A DNA stretch of 64,000 bases from contig CM075101.1 in the NCBI GenBank assembly GCA_037576195.1, positions 43,710,001 through 43,774,000 of the forward strand, written 5' to 3'. The notes beneath the pieces were generated by a model. That model was not told where the DNA came from. It ran no database searches and was given only the letters and a program-made list of their open reading frames with translations. Both the position numbers and the translations under genes were made by a program. Below, piece after piece: positions 51,512-62,683 of the stretch. This stretch comes from Phytoseiulus persimilis. Its lineage: Eukaryota > Arthropoda > Arachnida > Mesostigmata > Phytoseiidae. Position 1 is the stretch's first letter. Each line of letters starts with the position of its first letter.

Positions 51512-51790
51512 CCAAATGATTCACATCTTATTGGATGTGAACAACGATTGATGAGTTGGTGGAACACTACCATTCATTTGTCTGAGAGCAACTGCCCATG
51601 TTCCCCAGCTGATTTCATGACTCATTCCAAAATACCGGATCCAGCGTTCTTAGATTTATTGCAAGAATGTCAAGCGATTCATGAGCGGTGTCCGAGTCCA
51701 AGCGTCGAGTCCAAGTACATCGAGGTCAAGCCGATCAACCTCTCTCCGGTGATGACTAGAGACTCGAAGTTGGGGTGTTTTCGAAGTTAA
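51512..51790 (+). CDS. Candidate terminal exon or chance frame, function unknown
   Basis: Behind a pyrimidine tract and acceptor GTGACGCAG the frame is open for 92 codons to TAA. It contains five cysteines (CEQRLMSWW, NCPC, LLQECQAIHERC). Not recognised; a single exon cannot be told from a chance frame. Confidence 0.22.
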   Translation, partial: PNDSHLIGCEQRLMSWWNTTIHLSESNCPCSPADFMTHSKIPDPAFLDLLQECQAIHERCPSPSVESKYIEVKPINLSPVMTRDSKLGCFRS

Positions 51791-52067
51791 ACACTCATCG
51801 CAGCTGATCAATCCCAGGTGATTGATGGAATGATTTCGGAGAATAATTCAATCGAATCACTTGGATTCTCGTCCAGGCTCCGCGTGAAAGATAATGAGAG
51901 CTGCCTGAAAAGTATCTGGACGCCCTAGCGGCACAGAGTGTAGGTGAGGGATCTCAAGCCAATTAAAACTCGACTTGGATAGTCTGATGAGCCTCGAGGC
52001 TTGAGGAGGGGCTATAGCTTCGCCAGCCTCATAATGCTTGCGCTACTGGAGACTTGACGGAACTCAG

Positions 52068-52615
52068 GACAGAAGCCAAGGGAACGACGCTTTCCGGGAG
52101 TATCGTCGAGGTTTGAGTTGTTCTTTTCGTTCTGCTTGAGAACTGGTTCATGAACAGAATTTTGGTGGTGATGTATCTGCCGACGCTTCGTATCCCAACC
52201 TACGTGTTCACGGAGGAGTCGTCCGATCAGAATGGGGTTTCGGTCGAAACGTTTCTCGCATAGCGCACGGTGCTCAACCCGCGCATGCACGAAAACGTCA
52301 TCCGACGAAAATGAAGCTCTGACTCGAGAGGTTCCGGTACCACGATGAAGCTCCAGGGAACAACAGTTTCCGGGAGCCTCGTTGCGCCTTGAATCGTGAT
52401 CTGTGGACCGCTCGATAACTGCTTCAGAACAGAAGTTTTCTCGTAATGTGATCGCGGACGCTGGGTGAGCCACAACTGCAGGGAAAACTCGTCCGAGCCA
52501 AATCCAACTCCGCTCGAAAAGTATCTCGCGCAGCGCACGGTGGGTACCCGCGTGTCCACGAGAATGCCGCCCGATCGATGTGAAGCTTTGGCTTTAGGAG
52601 TGATGGCGGTAATCG
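52068..52615 (+). repeat. Diverged tandem duplication, period about 270-276 bp
   Basis: Two copies can be aligned by eye. TTTCCGGGAG at 52091 recurs at 52367, with GGGAAC just before it in both. Further on, TCTCGC..AGCGCACGGTG at about 52254 recurs at about 52524, followed in both by a stretch leading to ATGAAGCTCT / GTGAAGCTTT. Identity looks like 60-65%. It ends just before the LINE fragment. No protein recognised in either copy. Confidence 0.5.
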
Positions 52616-52645
52616 CTGTCTGATGACTTCAAGCCGGAACGACAT

Positions 52646-53077
52646 GTGCGTGAGGTGCTTGCCCGTGCGGGTAAAGCTGCCTACTTCGTACTGAGGGTAT
52701 TTGAGTGTCGTATACCCTCTGTATATATTAAGGCTCATACGACGCTTGTACTCCCAGTTCTGCTCTACGCGTCTACGTCCTGGCGACCGTGGCAGAGCAG
52801 AACAAACCGCTCTCTTGAGTCCTTCCATCGCCATTTCCTCAAGCGGGTTGCTTACAAATGTGATATTGAAGCCTCTGAAATTCAAGTTGACACGATCTGC
52901 GAGATGTTAGACGAGAAAGATATCCGACTGGCACAACAGTTCCTCCGCAACCCCGATCTCGGAGCTTTGTTCGCCAAGCATGGTTTTACCTATGTCGTTC
53001 CTCGTGCGAGGAACAATACTGTTCAGTTTAGTTTCCGTTGGCGCCTTGCCAAAGCGCTTTCAGGACGTCTGTTGTGA
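52646..53077 (+). mobile_element. 3' end of a non-LTR retrotransposon (C-terminal part of the reverse transcriptase ORF)
   Basis: An open frame of about 143 codons ending in TGA. It contains YIKAHTTLVLPVLLYASTSW followed by LLESFQRR-like SLESFHRHFLKRVAY, the pattern at the C-terminal end of LINE reverse transcriptases. The catalytic RT motifs would lie upstream but are absent; the frame breaks down just left of 52646, so the copy is truncated at the 5' end, as is usual for LINEs. AATAAA follows at 53129-53134. The intact frame suggests the insertion is not very old. Confidence 0.7.
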
Positions 53078-53128
53078 TCTCACACTTATTCCACATGTTT
53101 ACTTGTAATAATTCTGTGTGTTATACCA

Positions 53129-53134
53129 AATAAA
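53129..53134 (+). promoter_or_regulatory. AATAAA near the LINE 3' end
   Basis: Within CCAAATAAATAACC, about 50 bp after the LINE stop codon. Likely the element's polyadenylation signal; the short TAAATAA tail could also be its terminal repeat. Confidence 0.45.
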
Positions 53135-54364
53135 TAACCGTGCCGGAACCTTCCGTTACCAAGACTCACAGACTGCGCCTGATGAGACATATCCTACGTC
53201 GAAAATCAGCGTCGCACCGCAGCGATTTCGGAACAAACGAGGACTCCCAATCTATCCCGAGTTCGCACCATTCATGGAAGTACGAATCCGAGCGGTGATG
53301 ACATCCAGTTTGGATTGTAGCGGTGCGCGAAAGCGAGACAAAATACACGGTTGCGTGGCACGGCCTCGTAAAGGGCATGGCCGAGGTGGGCTCTGTCAAA
53401 CCATTCGCATTCTATTCCAGGTTTCCTCGCAATTCTACGCTCGTTCAGTCGCGCATCCGCTCAATATACAATGTACAAGGCTTCTGAGTCCGCCGAATAC
53501 TGGTTGCAAGAAGCAGCCGCTTCCTTGATGGACCGCAGAGCCTCACCGAGTAGCGCAGTGAGGAGGCGCGGTCCGCCTCTCGCGCAGGTATCGGGCCGTC
53601 CCTCTTGGATCCGGGTACGGCACTCCCCAGTTCATACATCGCGCCCCAAGCGCCATCGCCCTCCAACGGACTTGAAGTCGTATCCTTGCAAGTCGAGGTG
53701 ACTCGGAGAGGGCATAGATGTGCCAACTCAACCCTTCGCCATCTTGCTATGAGCTTCGAAGTTCCGTCTGAGAATGCGTCGTTGATGGGCTCGACGAGGA
53801 AACAGAATGGATTCTGGAGTAAGTAATTCCCATCACAGAACGTCAGTGACTATTATGAGGAAAAACGTCTCCATCGTGATTCTGGCGATCAGTGTTGTTC
53901 ATTGCCGTGGGTTTTTGTTCGTGTGAGGGCACTTCTTGCATACGTATGGGGATTACACTCATGCGACATGTTCCCATTTTGTCACGGGTCAAATTAGTCC
54001 AGAGGGGTATCCATCTCTGTTCCGGTTTTCCGAAAGATAAATCCCCATGAGGGGCATCAGAGTGAGGCTCTGTCCCGGCCATCACAGAGGGTTGCTACGC
54101 TACTGCCCACTCCGGAATTCCAATTTTGAAAGCGTCGTAAACGGCAGTCTCAGAGAACATGGCGTTGATTCCATTCACAGAGTCCTTGTCATCTGCAAAG
54201 AGTGAGCTGTATTAGTGTCAATGATGCTAACATCGTGGTTGCGTGGAACGCCGATTCGTTCGGCTGTGTCAGGGCAATCGTCTTCGTAGCAGAGATATGC
54301 AAAATTATTTTATTGTGTCTTATTCAGGCGGAGGAAGGCTGCTTGGAAGTGATACTGGGAGCGA

Positions 54365-54595
54365 TATCTTTGGGGGAGCGATTGAGATTGGCGACGCATC
54401 TCTCTCGAAAACCACAGATGGCCGCTCCAGAGTCGATCTAGACAGATCCGACTAAGACCTGCAGTCGCAGTGTATGTCGTTGGAGTACGCCTCGATAATT
54501 CTGTAGTTTCTCGTCTCCGGCTTGGCGCGAGCGTCCCTGACACGATGTTGGAGCTGGTCGCGTCTACGATCGTTTCGGCTCAGCGGAAGGAGGAT
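54365..54595 (+). repeat. Copy 2 of the dispersed repeat shared with 39585-39790
   Basis: AAAACCACAGATGGCCGCTC, GTCGATCT..AGATCCGACT, then GCGCGAGCGTCCCTGACACG and TCTACGATCGTT, in the same order and spacing as at 39.6 kb. Probably an old mobile-element remnant. Confidence 0.5.
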
Positions 54596-54735
54596 TTCAG
54601 TGCGATCTATGGACCAATAGGGAATGTAGAAACAGCAGCGTTGCTCGCCTCTGTTTGTGCAAGTGAGAGTGTGCGCATGAGTCTGATTGCGCTTTAGAAT
54701 CGCCCTCCTTACCACAAGGCAGAAGGTTATGCCTC

Positions 54736-54822
54736 AGATGCCAGAAACTCAGATGCCAGAATCTCAGATGCCAGAAACTCAGATGCCAGAAACTCAGATG
54801 CCAGAAACTCAGATGCCAGAAT
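54736..54822 (+). repeat. 15-bp minisatellite, about 5.8 copies
   Basis: Unit AGATGCCAGAAACTC (one copy has T for A at position 12), head to tail from 54736 to 54822. An inverted relative of the array lies at 55364-55408. Confidence 0.93.
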
Positions 54823-55363
54823 GAAACCCTCTCCCGATCCCGGATAGATCCCCGCTAATTAAGCGGATTTGGGAGCAAAGCGTCTCCGACGTCTGCAACG
54901 AGCGCGAGTCATGCGGCAGACCCTTTGTACGTATGGTACACGCTACACCGCACCCCCTGTGATTTATTGATGGTTTGCTGATGATGGCAACGAATGAATC
55001 ATGATGAATGGATGGGACATTCGATGCATGTCTCCAATCTCGATCAGCGTGGACGTTCGGGGACTCGAGCTCCGGGGAAATAGAAAAGCGATCCTTCGCG
55101 CATTCCGAGCGGTCGCAGCCCCCTTCGCCGAAAGCTCGCTCGGCCTCAACCTGGCAACTTGGGCCGCTAGCTCGGCGATTCCTCACTCAATGCACGGAGT
55201 TATGGGAGGAACTACCTGCCTTTCTACTCGTCGCTAGCGAATCATCACTGCCAGTGACGGAGAGAGTGTAGGATTGAGGCGGGTCCGGAGACCCGCAATG
55301 AGGACGTCGTTGAGTTTTCCACGTCGATCGACAATAATCACATGTCCGGGGTGGTTCTCAAGC

Positions 55364-55408
55364 TTCTGGCATCTGAGAGTCTGGCATCTGAGTTTCTGGC
55401 ATCTGAGG
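55364..55408 (-). repeat. Inverted partner of the 15-bp minisatellite, 3 copies
   Basis: Three units of TTCTGGCATCTGAG, the reverse complement of the array at 54736. The similarity extends beyond the array on one side (GCCTCAGATGCC next to a related flank in both), so this is an inverted duplication rather than independent slippage. Confidence 0.85.
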
Positions 55409-55982
55409 CTACGCCAGGCAGAATTCGGGGTGTCTTCCATCGGCTACTCTGCGCAAACACCTGGAAACAGCGGGAGACCAAGTGAGGGATACGCTGAGGA
55501 GCATGTTTGAGAAATTCGCTCCAAACTTCGTGTCGTAAATGTCATCGCATCGCAGGTACTGAAGTGGTCGTGTATTTTCCCACGACTCCGACTCGGTCTC
55601 TTTCAGGGTGAAAATTCCCCATTCCGTTCGGTGGAGCGACGTGCCTCGTCTTTGATCGTTACCCCAGCTCAGCCATTTTCGGGAAGGCAAACGTAGCCTC
55701 TATGGATCTCAGCCGAGTGATAGAGCCAGAAACCGCGATTCTGGCGGAGTGCTGCTGTTTGTACAGTATAGGGATAACTTCGGGATCGCTTCGCTCTCCG
55801 ATTCACCTCACTCGACTCCCATTATTCAAGGGCTATCATGCTTGGAGTTCTCGAGGACATTCCAGCCGCAGAGACTCTGTTGAAGGTGGCAGCTTAAGGT
55901 ACAAAACAAACTGAGCCTCATTGTCTCTCTGGCAGAGAACCCGATCAGTTCAAATTCTAAGACGTCGGAGGAATTCGATATC

Positions 55983-56132
55983 ACCCTGAAATCCCTCAGA
56001 TAACGGACCCCTAATTTCACCAAATTATATATATCTCTGTTGGTTCGCGGTGGTGAATCTTGGAGTCCACGGAAGCTGGATCAGAGTACCATTGTCCCAA
56101 ATACCCTGAAATCCTTCAAATAACGGATCCCT
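55983..56132 (+). repeat. Pair of 30-bp direct repeats 120 bp apart
   Basis: ACCCTGAAATCCCTCAGATA.. at 55983-56012 recurs as ACCCTGAAATCCTTCAAATA.. at 56103-56132. Both copies continue into an ACGGA(C/T)CCCT end. A shorter inverted match (GTCCGTTATCTCAGGGATCT) lies at 56415-56434. Confidence 0.7.
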
Positions 56133-56234
56133 CAGATTACGGTATGGCACCTGCAGGTCTGCATGTTATGGTATGAAACTCGAATACGTGTCATTGGAGG
56201 AACCAAGAAGCAGTGGAAAATTGATCATGGACCC

Positions 56235-56374
56235 CCCGAAAGTATGATCAGATCGACCCCGGAATCGCCTGCATAGATCCCTAAAAGTATAGTTAGATCG
56301 ATCCTGGAACCGCTTTCATCGAATCCCGAAAGTATGGTCGGATCGATCCCGGACTCACCCCCTAGAACCCTAGA
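56235..56374 (+). repeat. 45-bp tandem repeat, three copies (locus 1)
   Basis: CCGAAAGTATGATCAGATCG and two diverged copies begin at 45-bp spacing; AGTAT falls at 56241, 56286 and 56331. The family recurs at 58512-58680. Confidence 0.75.
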
Positions 56375-56903
56375 ATAAAGTTATCTGAGAAGTGAGGAAT
56401 CAGTTTCTATGGTGTCCGTTATCTCAGGGATCTGTTGTACGCGGATTCTGGGGAATTTCGTACTTCGTGAATGGAATCTCCGGGGTTTTCAAAACTACGG
56501 TTGCAGCAGTTCAAGACGTTAGATGACTCGTCTCAGAATCGTGTAGACTAACCGAGCCGAAATTATCTCTCTGTCAACGCGGACCAGGTCACTGACGATG
56601 CGGCGTGGGCTCAGAAATGGGTTAACTAAACCTTACAATATTCCGTTCCACTGACAAGAAATCATTGACTTTTGATGAATCGAGGGATCTTCGGAAAAAA
56701 ATGACGGCGGAATTCTGCGGAGGTCTTTGAACATGATAGAATCCTATGAAAAGTGACACATTTTTTCCTGTAGGATCCAAACCGGAATTCATCAATATCG
56801 ACCATAACAGACGAGACAGCTCCCAAACAAAGTGTGACCCTATCTTGGAATTCTCGCAAAGATATGGAAAGTTCAGTCTCACCTCGCTCCCATGTACACG
56901 CAC

Positions 56904-56949
56904 TCAGTGGCGTAGCCAAGATTTCACCTGGGAAGGGGCTGAATTTTTT
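56904..56949 (+). other. hAT-like terminal motif (CAGTGGCGTAGCCA)
   Basis: CAGTGGCGTAGCCAAGATTT resembles the outer ends of many hAT-type DNA transposons. I did not find the matching inverted end or an 8-bp target duplication in the window, so it may be a solo or decayed end. Confidence 0.25.
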
Positions 56950-57868
56950 TCCCGTCCGCCTTCCTTCCACGCGTTTTGTAATACCCCGGAGAAACCTCTG
57001 CTTCATCTTCCGCCGAACCATTCATAGAGAATCTATGAAATCTTACCAATAATGAAGTCCAATGGGAACGGAAAGATCAGCTTGTCAACAACAAGAGGGA
57101 AGCTTGCGTTCGACTTGAGAGCTCAGGAGCGAGGCCTTGAGGTTTTCGTTTCTCATGTAATTCAGGATCGATGGTCTCTATTTATCGCCTCTAACATACT
57201 ACATCACACCAGCCAACCTCTGACCGACTGCAGTTGGCGGCGGTCGGACTGCGGCTCCTGACATAGAGGCACCTTTCTCCCCCTTCATTGGGTCAGCAGT
57301 ATTCCTAAAACTTTCTCCGGCTCATCGGTACATGCTGTCAATTTCCCGTGCGGCGGTTTGCTTTTCACTGATCGATGCCGACTGAGATCAAGGAATATCG
57401 TCTCAGATTGGAAAATGTCATGTCCTGTCTGCGGGGTTCCTCTCGTTAGTTTCGCTCCAGCTTCATGGGTATGACATTGAAGCACTTCATCGTGCTTGTG
57501 TGGAGCTCGTGTTGTGGCTTGAACCCAGCTCCTCGAAATCGACGTTGAATCCTTCCTCCAGATGTTTCTGAAGCCCTCCTCATGGATGGCGTATCAGCTC
57601 CTCGAATCTGACTCTGAAGTGCTTCTTGTCTCGTAAACGGTCCTGTATGCCTTTTTAGACACTCGAAAACGGTCTTCTGGATTCATGAGGATGGTCCTGT
57701 ACGCTCTTGTAGACACTCGGAGACGGTCTTGGAGATTCTCGGAGACAGTCTCGTAGGCGTTCGTGGACACTCGTATACGTCGAATCATCTCCATAAACTC
57801 CAAAGACTTTGAGCAGATCAACTCCAAAAAGTAGCCTCAGATCACTCCCATAGGGTGTATACCCTGGA

Positions 57869-58012
57869 TGCCGAAAAATCGAGCCAGAAATGCATGAAGC
57901 CGAAAAATCGAGCCCGAAAAGCATGAAGCCGAAAGGCATGAAGTTGAAGAGCGTGAAGCCGAAAACCTCCTCTCCCAACAGCGGAGCGGTCGGGACTGGC
58001 TTAGCTGGGAGG
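57869..58012 (+). repeat. Left arm of an imperfect inverted repeat
   Basis: Contains the subrepeat GCCGAAAAATCGAGCCCGAA plus AGCATGAA, then AACCTCCTCTCCCAACAGCGG and CGGGACTGGC. Its reverse complement is found at about 58353-58483 with a spacer of about 340 bp. Identity in the best part appears above 80%, with small unit-sized gaps. Confidence 0.8.
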
Positions 58013-58352
58013 AATTGCACCTTCGTTATGCTCAGCCTACCTACTTCTTCTGCCTCGCTTACGTCCTCGCTGTTCCGCATCTACGGTCCCTGGTTCGAAC
58101 TGAGCAAAGGTGTAGCTGCTACAGGAAGCAATCTGCTGAGCGCGAATATTGAAGTTTTCGAGGTCAACTCGCTAGAACTGAAGAGGAATCTTCACCTCCA
58201 GCTCCAGTACTATTCGCAGAATACGCTGTTACAGCACCTTGCTCTTTCCCACCGAAGAGGGAAACTCGGCATCGAAACACTGATTATTCGCAGCAGGTGC
58301 GTGTCATCCAAATGAGTCTCACAAAGGTACAGATCGACGAAACGATACAGAA

Positions 58353-58483
58353 ATCCCATCCCGCCAAACCAGTCCCGAACACTCCGCCGTTGGGAGAGGA
58401 GGTTTCCGGCTTCATGCTTTTCGGGCTCGATTTTTCGGGTTCGATTTTTCGGCTTCATGCGTTTCGGGTTCGAATTTTCGGCT
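58353..58483 (-). repeat. Right arm of the imperfect inverted repeat
   Basis: On the plus strand this reads CCAGTCCCGAACACTCCGCC, GTTGGGAGAGGAGGTTTCCG, then CTTCATGCTTTTCGGGCTCG and a further TTTTTCGG-type subrepeat, the mirror of the left arm. One subrepeat more than the left arm. Confidence 0.8.
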
Positions 58484-58511
58484 TGTCGGACCCTAACCCT
58501 CCCATAGAGTA

Positions 58512-58680
58512 CAAAAAGCATGATCAGACCGTTACCGGAATCACCTCCTTAGACCCAGAAAATTTCCTAGACTCTGGGAAGTATGATCAGATCGATCTCG
58601 GAATCAGCTCCTTGGACTCCGAGAAATGCGATCAGATCGACCTTGAAATTCCCTTCCAGACTCCGAAAAGCATCGACACA
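58512..58680 (+). repeat. 45-bp repeat family, three copies (locus 2)
   Basis: GATCAGA-type cores at 58522, 58585 and 58630 with the same flanks as locus 1 (AAGTATGATCAGATCGA, CGGAATCA.CTCCTT). Spacing is 63 then 45 bp, so one unit is expanded. Same orientation as locus 1, 2.3 kb away. Confidence 0.7.
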
Positions 58681-58951
58681 TCGACGCCAGACAAACTGAC
58701 AAAGTGACAGACGATGCGGATTATATATAGTATGGATATTGCTCGGAATCGATGGCCTTGAGATCCAACATTCGTTTCAGAAGCTCAACTAAGATGGTAT
58801 GAACTCGGATGTTCAGGAAGCAAACACAGAAGCGGAATGTGCGTCTCGTTTTGAGCGGTCTGATGTAAAAAATCAACCCCGGTTGAGATTTGGCTGGGTC
58901 ACGGTATCCGGGAGTCCCCGAAAGTAAGTCTAAAACGCACCAGCGTACCGT

Positions 58952-58971
58952 GGGGGGGGGGGGGGGGGGGG
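58952..58971. repeat. Run of 20 G
   Basis: Uninterrupted poly-G followed by the palindromic CGGTCCGCCCCGGG. Shorter G or C runs occur at 4027-4037, 37781-37792 and 27657-27668. Confidence 0.97.
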
Positions 58972-58999
58972 CGGTCCGCCCCGGGCATCAAGGCTGCAG

Positions 59000-61900
59000 G
59001 GGCATCAGAATGCCACTGACAGTGGGAGAAACGCGCTCAACGCGCCTTTCAATATCATGACAGGAGGGGAAATCCCTTCGGGTACCACGGGTAGGATTGG
59101 GGTCTTTGCCCGGGTAGTGAGGTGTGGCCTCTAACCCTACCCCCCAGTCGCCACCTAGGGGACGGGAACTCGAGTTTTGTAGCTCATTTGGTATTGCGAC
59201 CGTCACACCGGGAGCCCTTCGACTAGCTGCGCTCTCTGATTCAAATCTGCGTATTCATTTCGATAGGCATCTTGGTTACGTTGGCTGTGCAGGCATTGAG
59301 TTGCCCGTCTGTGATGCGTCCAGACGTCTTCGTTTCATGGTTGAGAGCGTGGAAGCTTCCGCAATCAAATTCCTCATTCGATTTGTGGCGCGAAACCCAG
59401 AGAAGGTATCGTGAATCTCCTGGGGATATGATCGCATCAACCGACGGTTTTTTTCACGATCTCTCAATATTGTAGTCGTCTCATGAGTACAAGAATAATC
59501 AGATTCCGAGTTCTCCCTTGCATCGTCGAAGGTCGGTACGCTACTGCTAACCCGACCTCCCACTTTTCTGAACGCCTTGGCAGAACGTCCCCATATGAAT
59601 GGGGTGACGGCGGACCAACTCTTTTCGTCGTTTCTTGAAGATGTTCAAGACTAGCATGACCCGAAAAAGCCCCTCGATCTATTGAGAAGAAATGTTTCCT
59701 CGCGAGAACGAAGGACACTCGCCCTGTCCCTTCATACCGATTTCAACGGAGTTTAAATTCAAATAAAGCCCTCGCGTAGCAAACAGGTGGAGGGGACAGC
59801 TCCTCAGAGATGTGTCTTATGTTTGCAGAGATTACAGGCTGAAGATGAGCTCGGGGATACTACCGTGATTCCTCCAAGTGGAGGATGTCCGCCTGTTTTC
59901 CAACCCTCAGCACGGTGTCCTTTGGGGAGCGCCATCCTATCATAGGTTTCTTGGCAGAAGAGGAGGAGTTTATTGATCTCTCTGAAGGAGCCCGTCAATT
60001 AGAGCGTGGATCTCCACAGTGGGGGATTGTATTATAGTAACTCAGCTCTGTCAGCAAGCGACGACATGACCGCGACCTCCGTTCGCGTGGAAGCCGCCAT
60101 TTATCAACACGAAGTCGGAACTCGCACAGAGAAAACGTGCTCTTTGTACGCTGCATCTCAGTGAACTGCTGTTTATTCAATGATTCAACTCTGGTATTCA
60201 TCCAGGATGAATAGTTCCATTAGAGTATGGTCACATCCTACCTCGAGTAGCCGACTCGACAAAAAGCTCAGCTTTCGGCTCAAAGTCAAGCATCCCGTAA
60301 AATGGAATACGGCTGGTTTTCGAAAGAATCCGTATAATCATACGGACCGCATTCCAAACCAGACGCTATCCGCATTACATAGTAAAGGTTACAGTTGGCT
60401 CATATTCTATCGAGTTCTGCGAATCTAGTATTTCCTAGTACCTTAAGATTATTAGGATCGATGACTCGTTGCGAACGCGTCACCTTAGCTGCCGTCTGGT
60501 CTCGAGCCCAGAATCGTGATTCAGCGAGCTCGCTCCTATGTATAAGTTGAGTTTACATCCAAATCTCGACGATATGGAACCTTATCCGTCACGAATCAGG
60601 ATCCATGAAACTAATTGGAAACGCGACTATTCAGCTGTAGATAATAGTCCTTATACAGAATCGACTGTGCGGACTACGCAAACATGATACAGAAAATTGA
60701 GATAGTTTTTCTCTTGACTGCAGTGCTCTCAGGATCACCAACCCCTCGCCTGCTCCGACAACCTGGCTCTGACTCCCGCTGCCTTGCTGCGCGGGGCCCA
60801 ATGCTCGAAACGCGTTCCCGATGGCATGAATTTCGAACCCTAACTTCTTCCGTCGCAGTATTTCGGAGCACGATGCTCTGCAGGTCGGAACGCGATTCGT
60901 TGTTTGCAGTTGGTCGGTTGGACGTTTCGAGCACTGCTGTCGGACAGGAACTCCATGCTGCTCTCTCCGGAGTGTTGGCCGGTAGTGATATATTAGGTAC
61001 TTGATTCCGAACTCGAAACTCTGAGCGGTGGCTTCGTATTGAATGCTCTGTGGTCTGCGCTGCTTCCTCACCTCGTTGATTTGTGCGCGTTTGAAATTTC
61101 CTGGCTCCCAAAGTAACGATTCGAAGATGGATCACTAAGCTACGTGAGCTCTGAGAGTTCATCACGGAGAACGACCTCAGACTCTCGGACAATCTGAGAT
61201 TTTCCGCGACATTTGATCTCAACAAACCGTGCAGGACACCTGTCAGGTTGCTAAAACGCCGAAGGTGTCCCGTCGAAATCGATATGCGAACGAAAGAAAC
61301 AGAATACGATTTCCCGTGGTAGGAGACATACCCTGACACTTCATCAATCAAGAAGGTGACCACTTGCAGGACCAGGCACGGGACTCGCTCTCCTGCTGGA
61401 ACTCGTGCGAGTCCTTGGAGAGGAATCGGTGGTATCACCGTGATCTGAACTACCGTCCCGCTCAGAGTTTCTCGTGTGTACGTCTTCCGGATTCGTGAAC
61501 GTTTGCACAGGACGCTCAAAACTTTGACATTATTACTTGTTCTCTCAATTTAATAGAACCGAAACGACGAATTACGAACTCGTGTTGTATCTATCTAACA
61601 CAAGTCGAATGCCGATGGGTATTTTAGTCCTAGACGTGCGCGACCACAGCTACACTAAATCGCTTTCAAGATCCGTCTCCAGTTGGGGGACTTTGTTTTC
61701 GTTGGAAGGATGCGCGCACAAACTGAAGTGCGTCGATATATTGCCTCAGGATCATGCCGAGTTCTGCGTTAGCTGATGGCGGACAAGAGGATCGGCATGA
61801 TGCAGGGATTCGGACTTTCGAGTTTTGTTTGAGCTGAATATTCACTCTAATCGCCAACTCCTAATGAGTAGTCTCGAGTAGCTCAGCGTGAAGAACGATC

Positions 61901-62470
61901 AAGCTTTGGAAGATTGAGAGATGAGGCGGGCTAGATAGTCTGGTCAAGCTTTTCAAGATTTCCGTGATCTACATTCACTATGCGAGGGTTTGAATTGTTC
62001 GATGTGAGCAAAATCCTAGTAAGACACTTTAACCGCGAGAACGATACAGCGAGTGCTGTATCGACTCCCAACCATTTGGAATTCAACGATCGTGGAAATT
62101 CGGAGGAATTCGTGCGATTCGACCGTTGTTCATGGAAATTCTTTGACGCACTTGAGAGAGCTATCCGTTCGGAACGGCATAGTCGTAGCACCTTTTCCAA
62201 ACACGAGTTCAAATATTCTAGAAACCCTGACTGACTGCTCGCTTGAGTGGACATCTTGAGTCGGCTTGATGAGCTTTGAGTCGATGAATGATCTTCGCTA
62301 TCATGATCGAATTTCGTTTTCTTCTTAGAGCTATTGCGATCTGTCTCTTACGGCACGGTAACAGGATGATCGGCGACAATCAAAGTACCAATTGGGATCC
62401 TGAGTTGATTGGAATTCTGAGTTCCAAACTGGGCTTTCGAGAGAGCTCAGATGGGGACGGAGGGACGAAT
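59000..62470. other. No recognised gene except the long uncharacterised frame
   Basis: Lies between the repeat cluster and the nicotinic receptor stop codon. Apart from the 281-codon frame nothing is recognised; the right end should contain the receptor's 3' UTR, though no AATAAA was seen on the minus strand close by. Confidence 0.5.
60674..61519 (-). other. Longest open frame in the window (281 codons), no recognised product
   Basis: Continuous minus-strand frame ending at TAG/TGA near 60674. The predicted protein is Arg/Ser-rich and lacks recognisable domains, signal peptide or membrane spans. At about 50% GC a frame this long is uncommon by chance but not impossible in 64 kb. Confidence 0.2.
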
Positions 62471-62683
62471 TTATGCTTCATCATCGTCAATGTCGTCCGC
62501 AAGGTTACCGTGCAGCATGCGTCTCGCAACGCGTGAGAGTTTAACGTCGATTGGAACCGTCTGATCGTACAGTGACGGAGCCTGAAGGAAGATTCCGGCA
62601 GTTCCAACGACGCACGCAATGGTGAATATCCACAGAAACAATCTATCGAGTACCATGGCAATATACTTCCAATCCTCACGAAT
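62471..62683 (-). CDS. nAChR exon 4: TM4 and C-terminus
   Basis: Acceptor CCCGTTGCAG|ATT. It encodes [20 protein letters not shown]4, the conserved extracellular [14 protein letters not shown], and an acidic tail ending DDIDDDEA before TAA (62471-62473). The first residues and TM4 are nearly invariant among arthropod alpha subunits. Confidence 0.94.
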   Translation of the reverse strand: MREDWKYIAMVLDRLFLWIFTIACVVGTAGIFLQAPSLYDQTVPIDVKLSRVARRMLHGNLADDIDDDEA

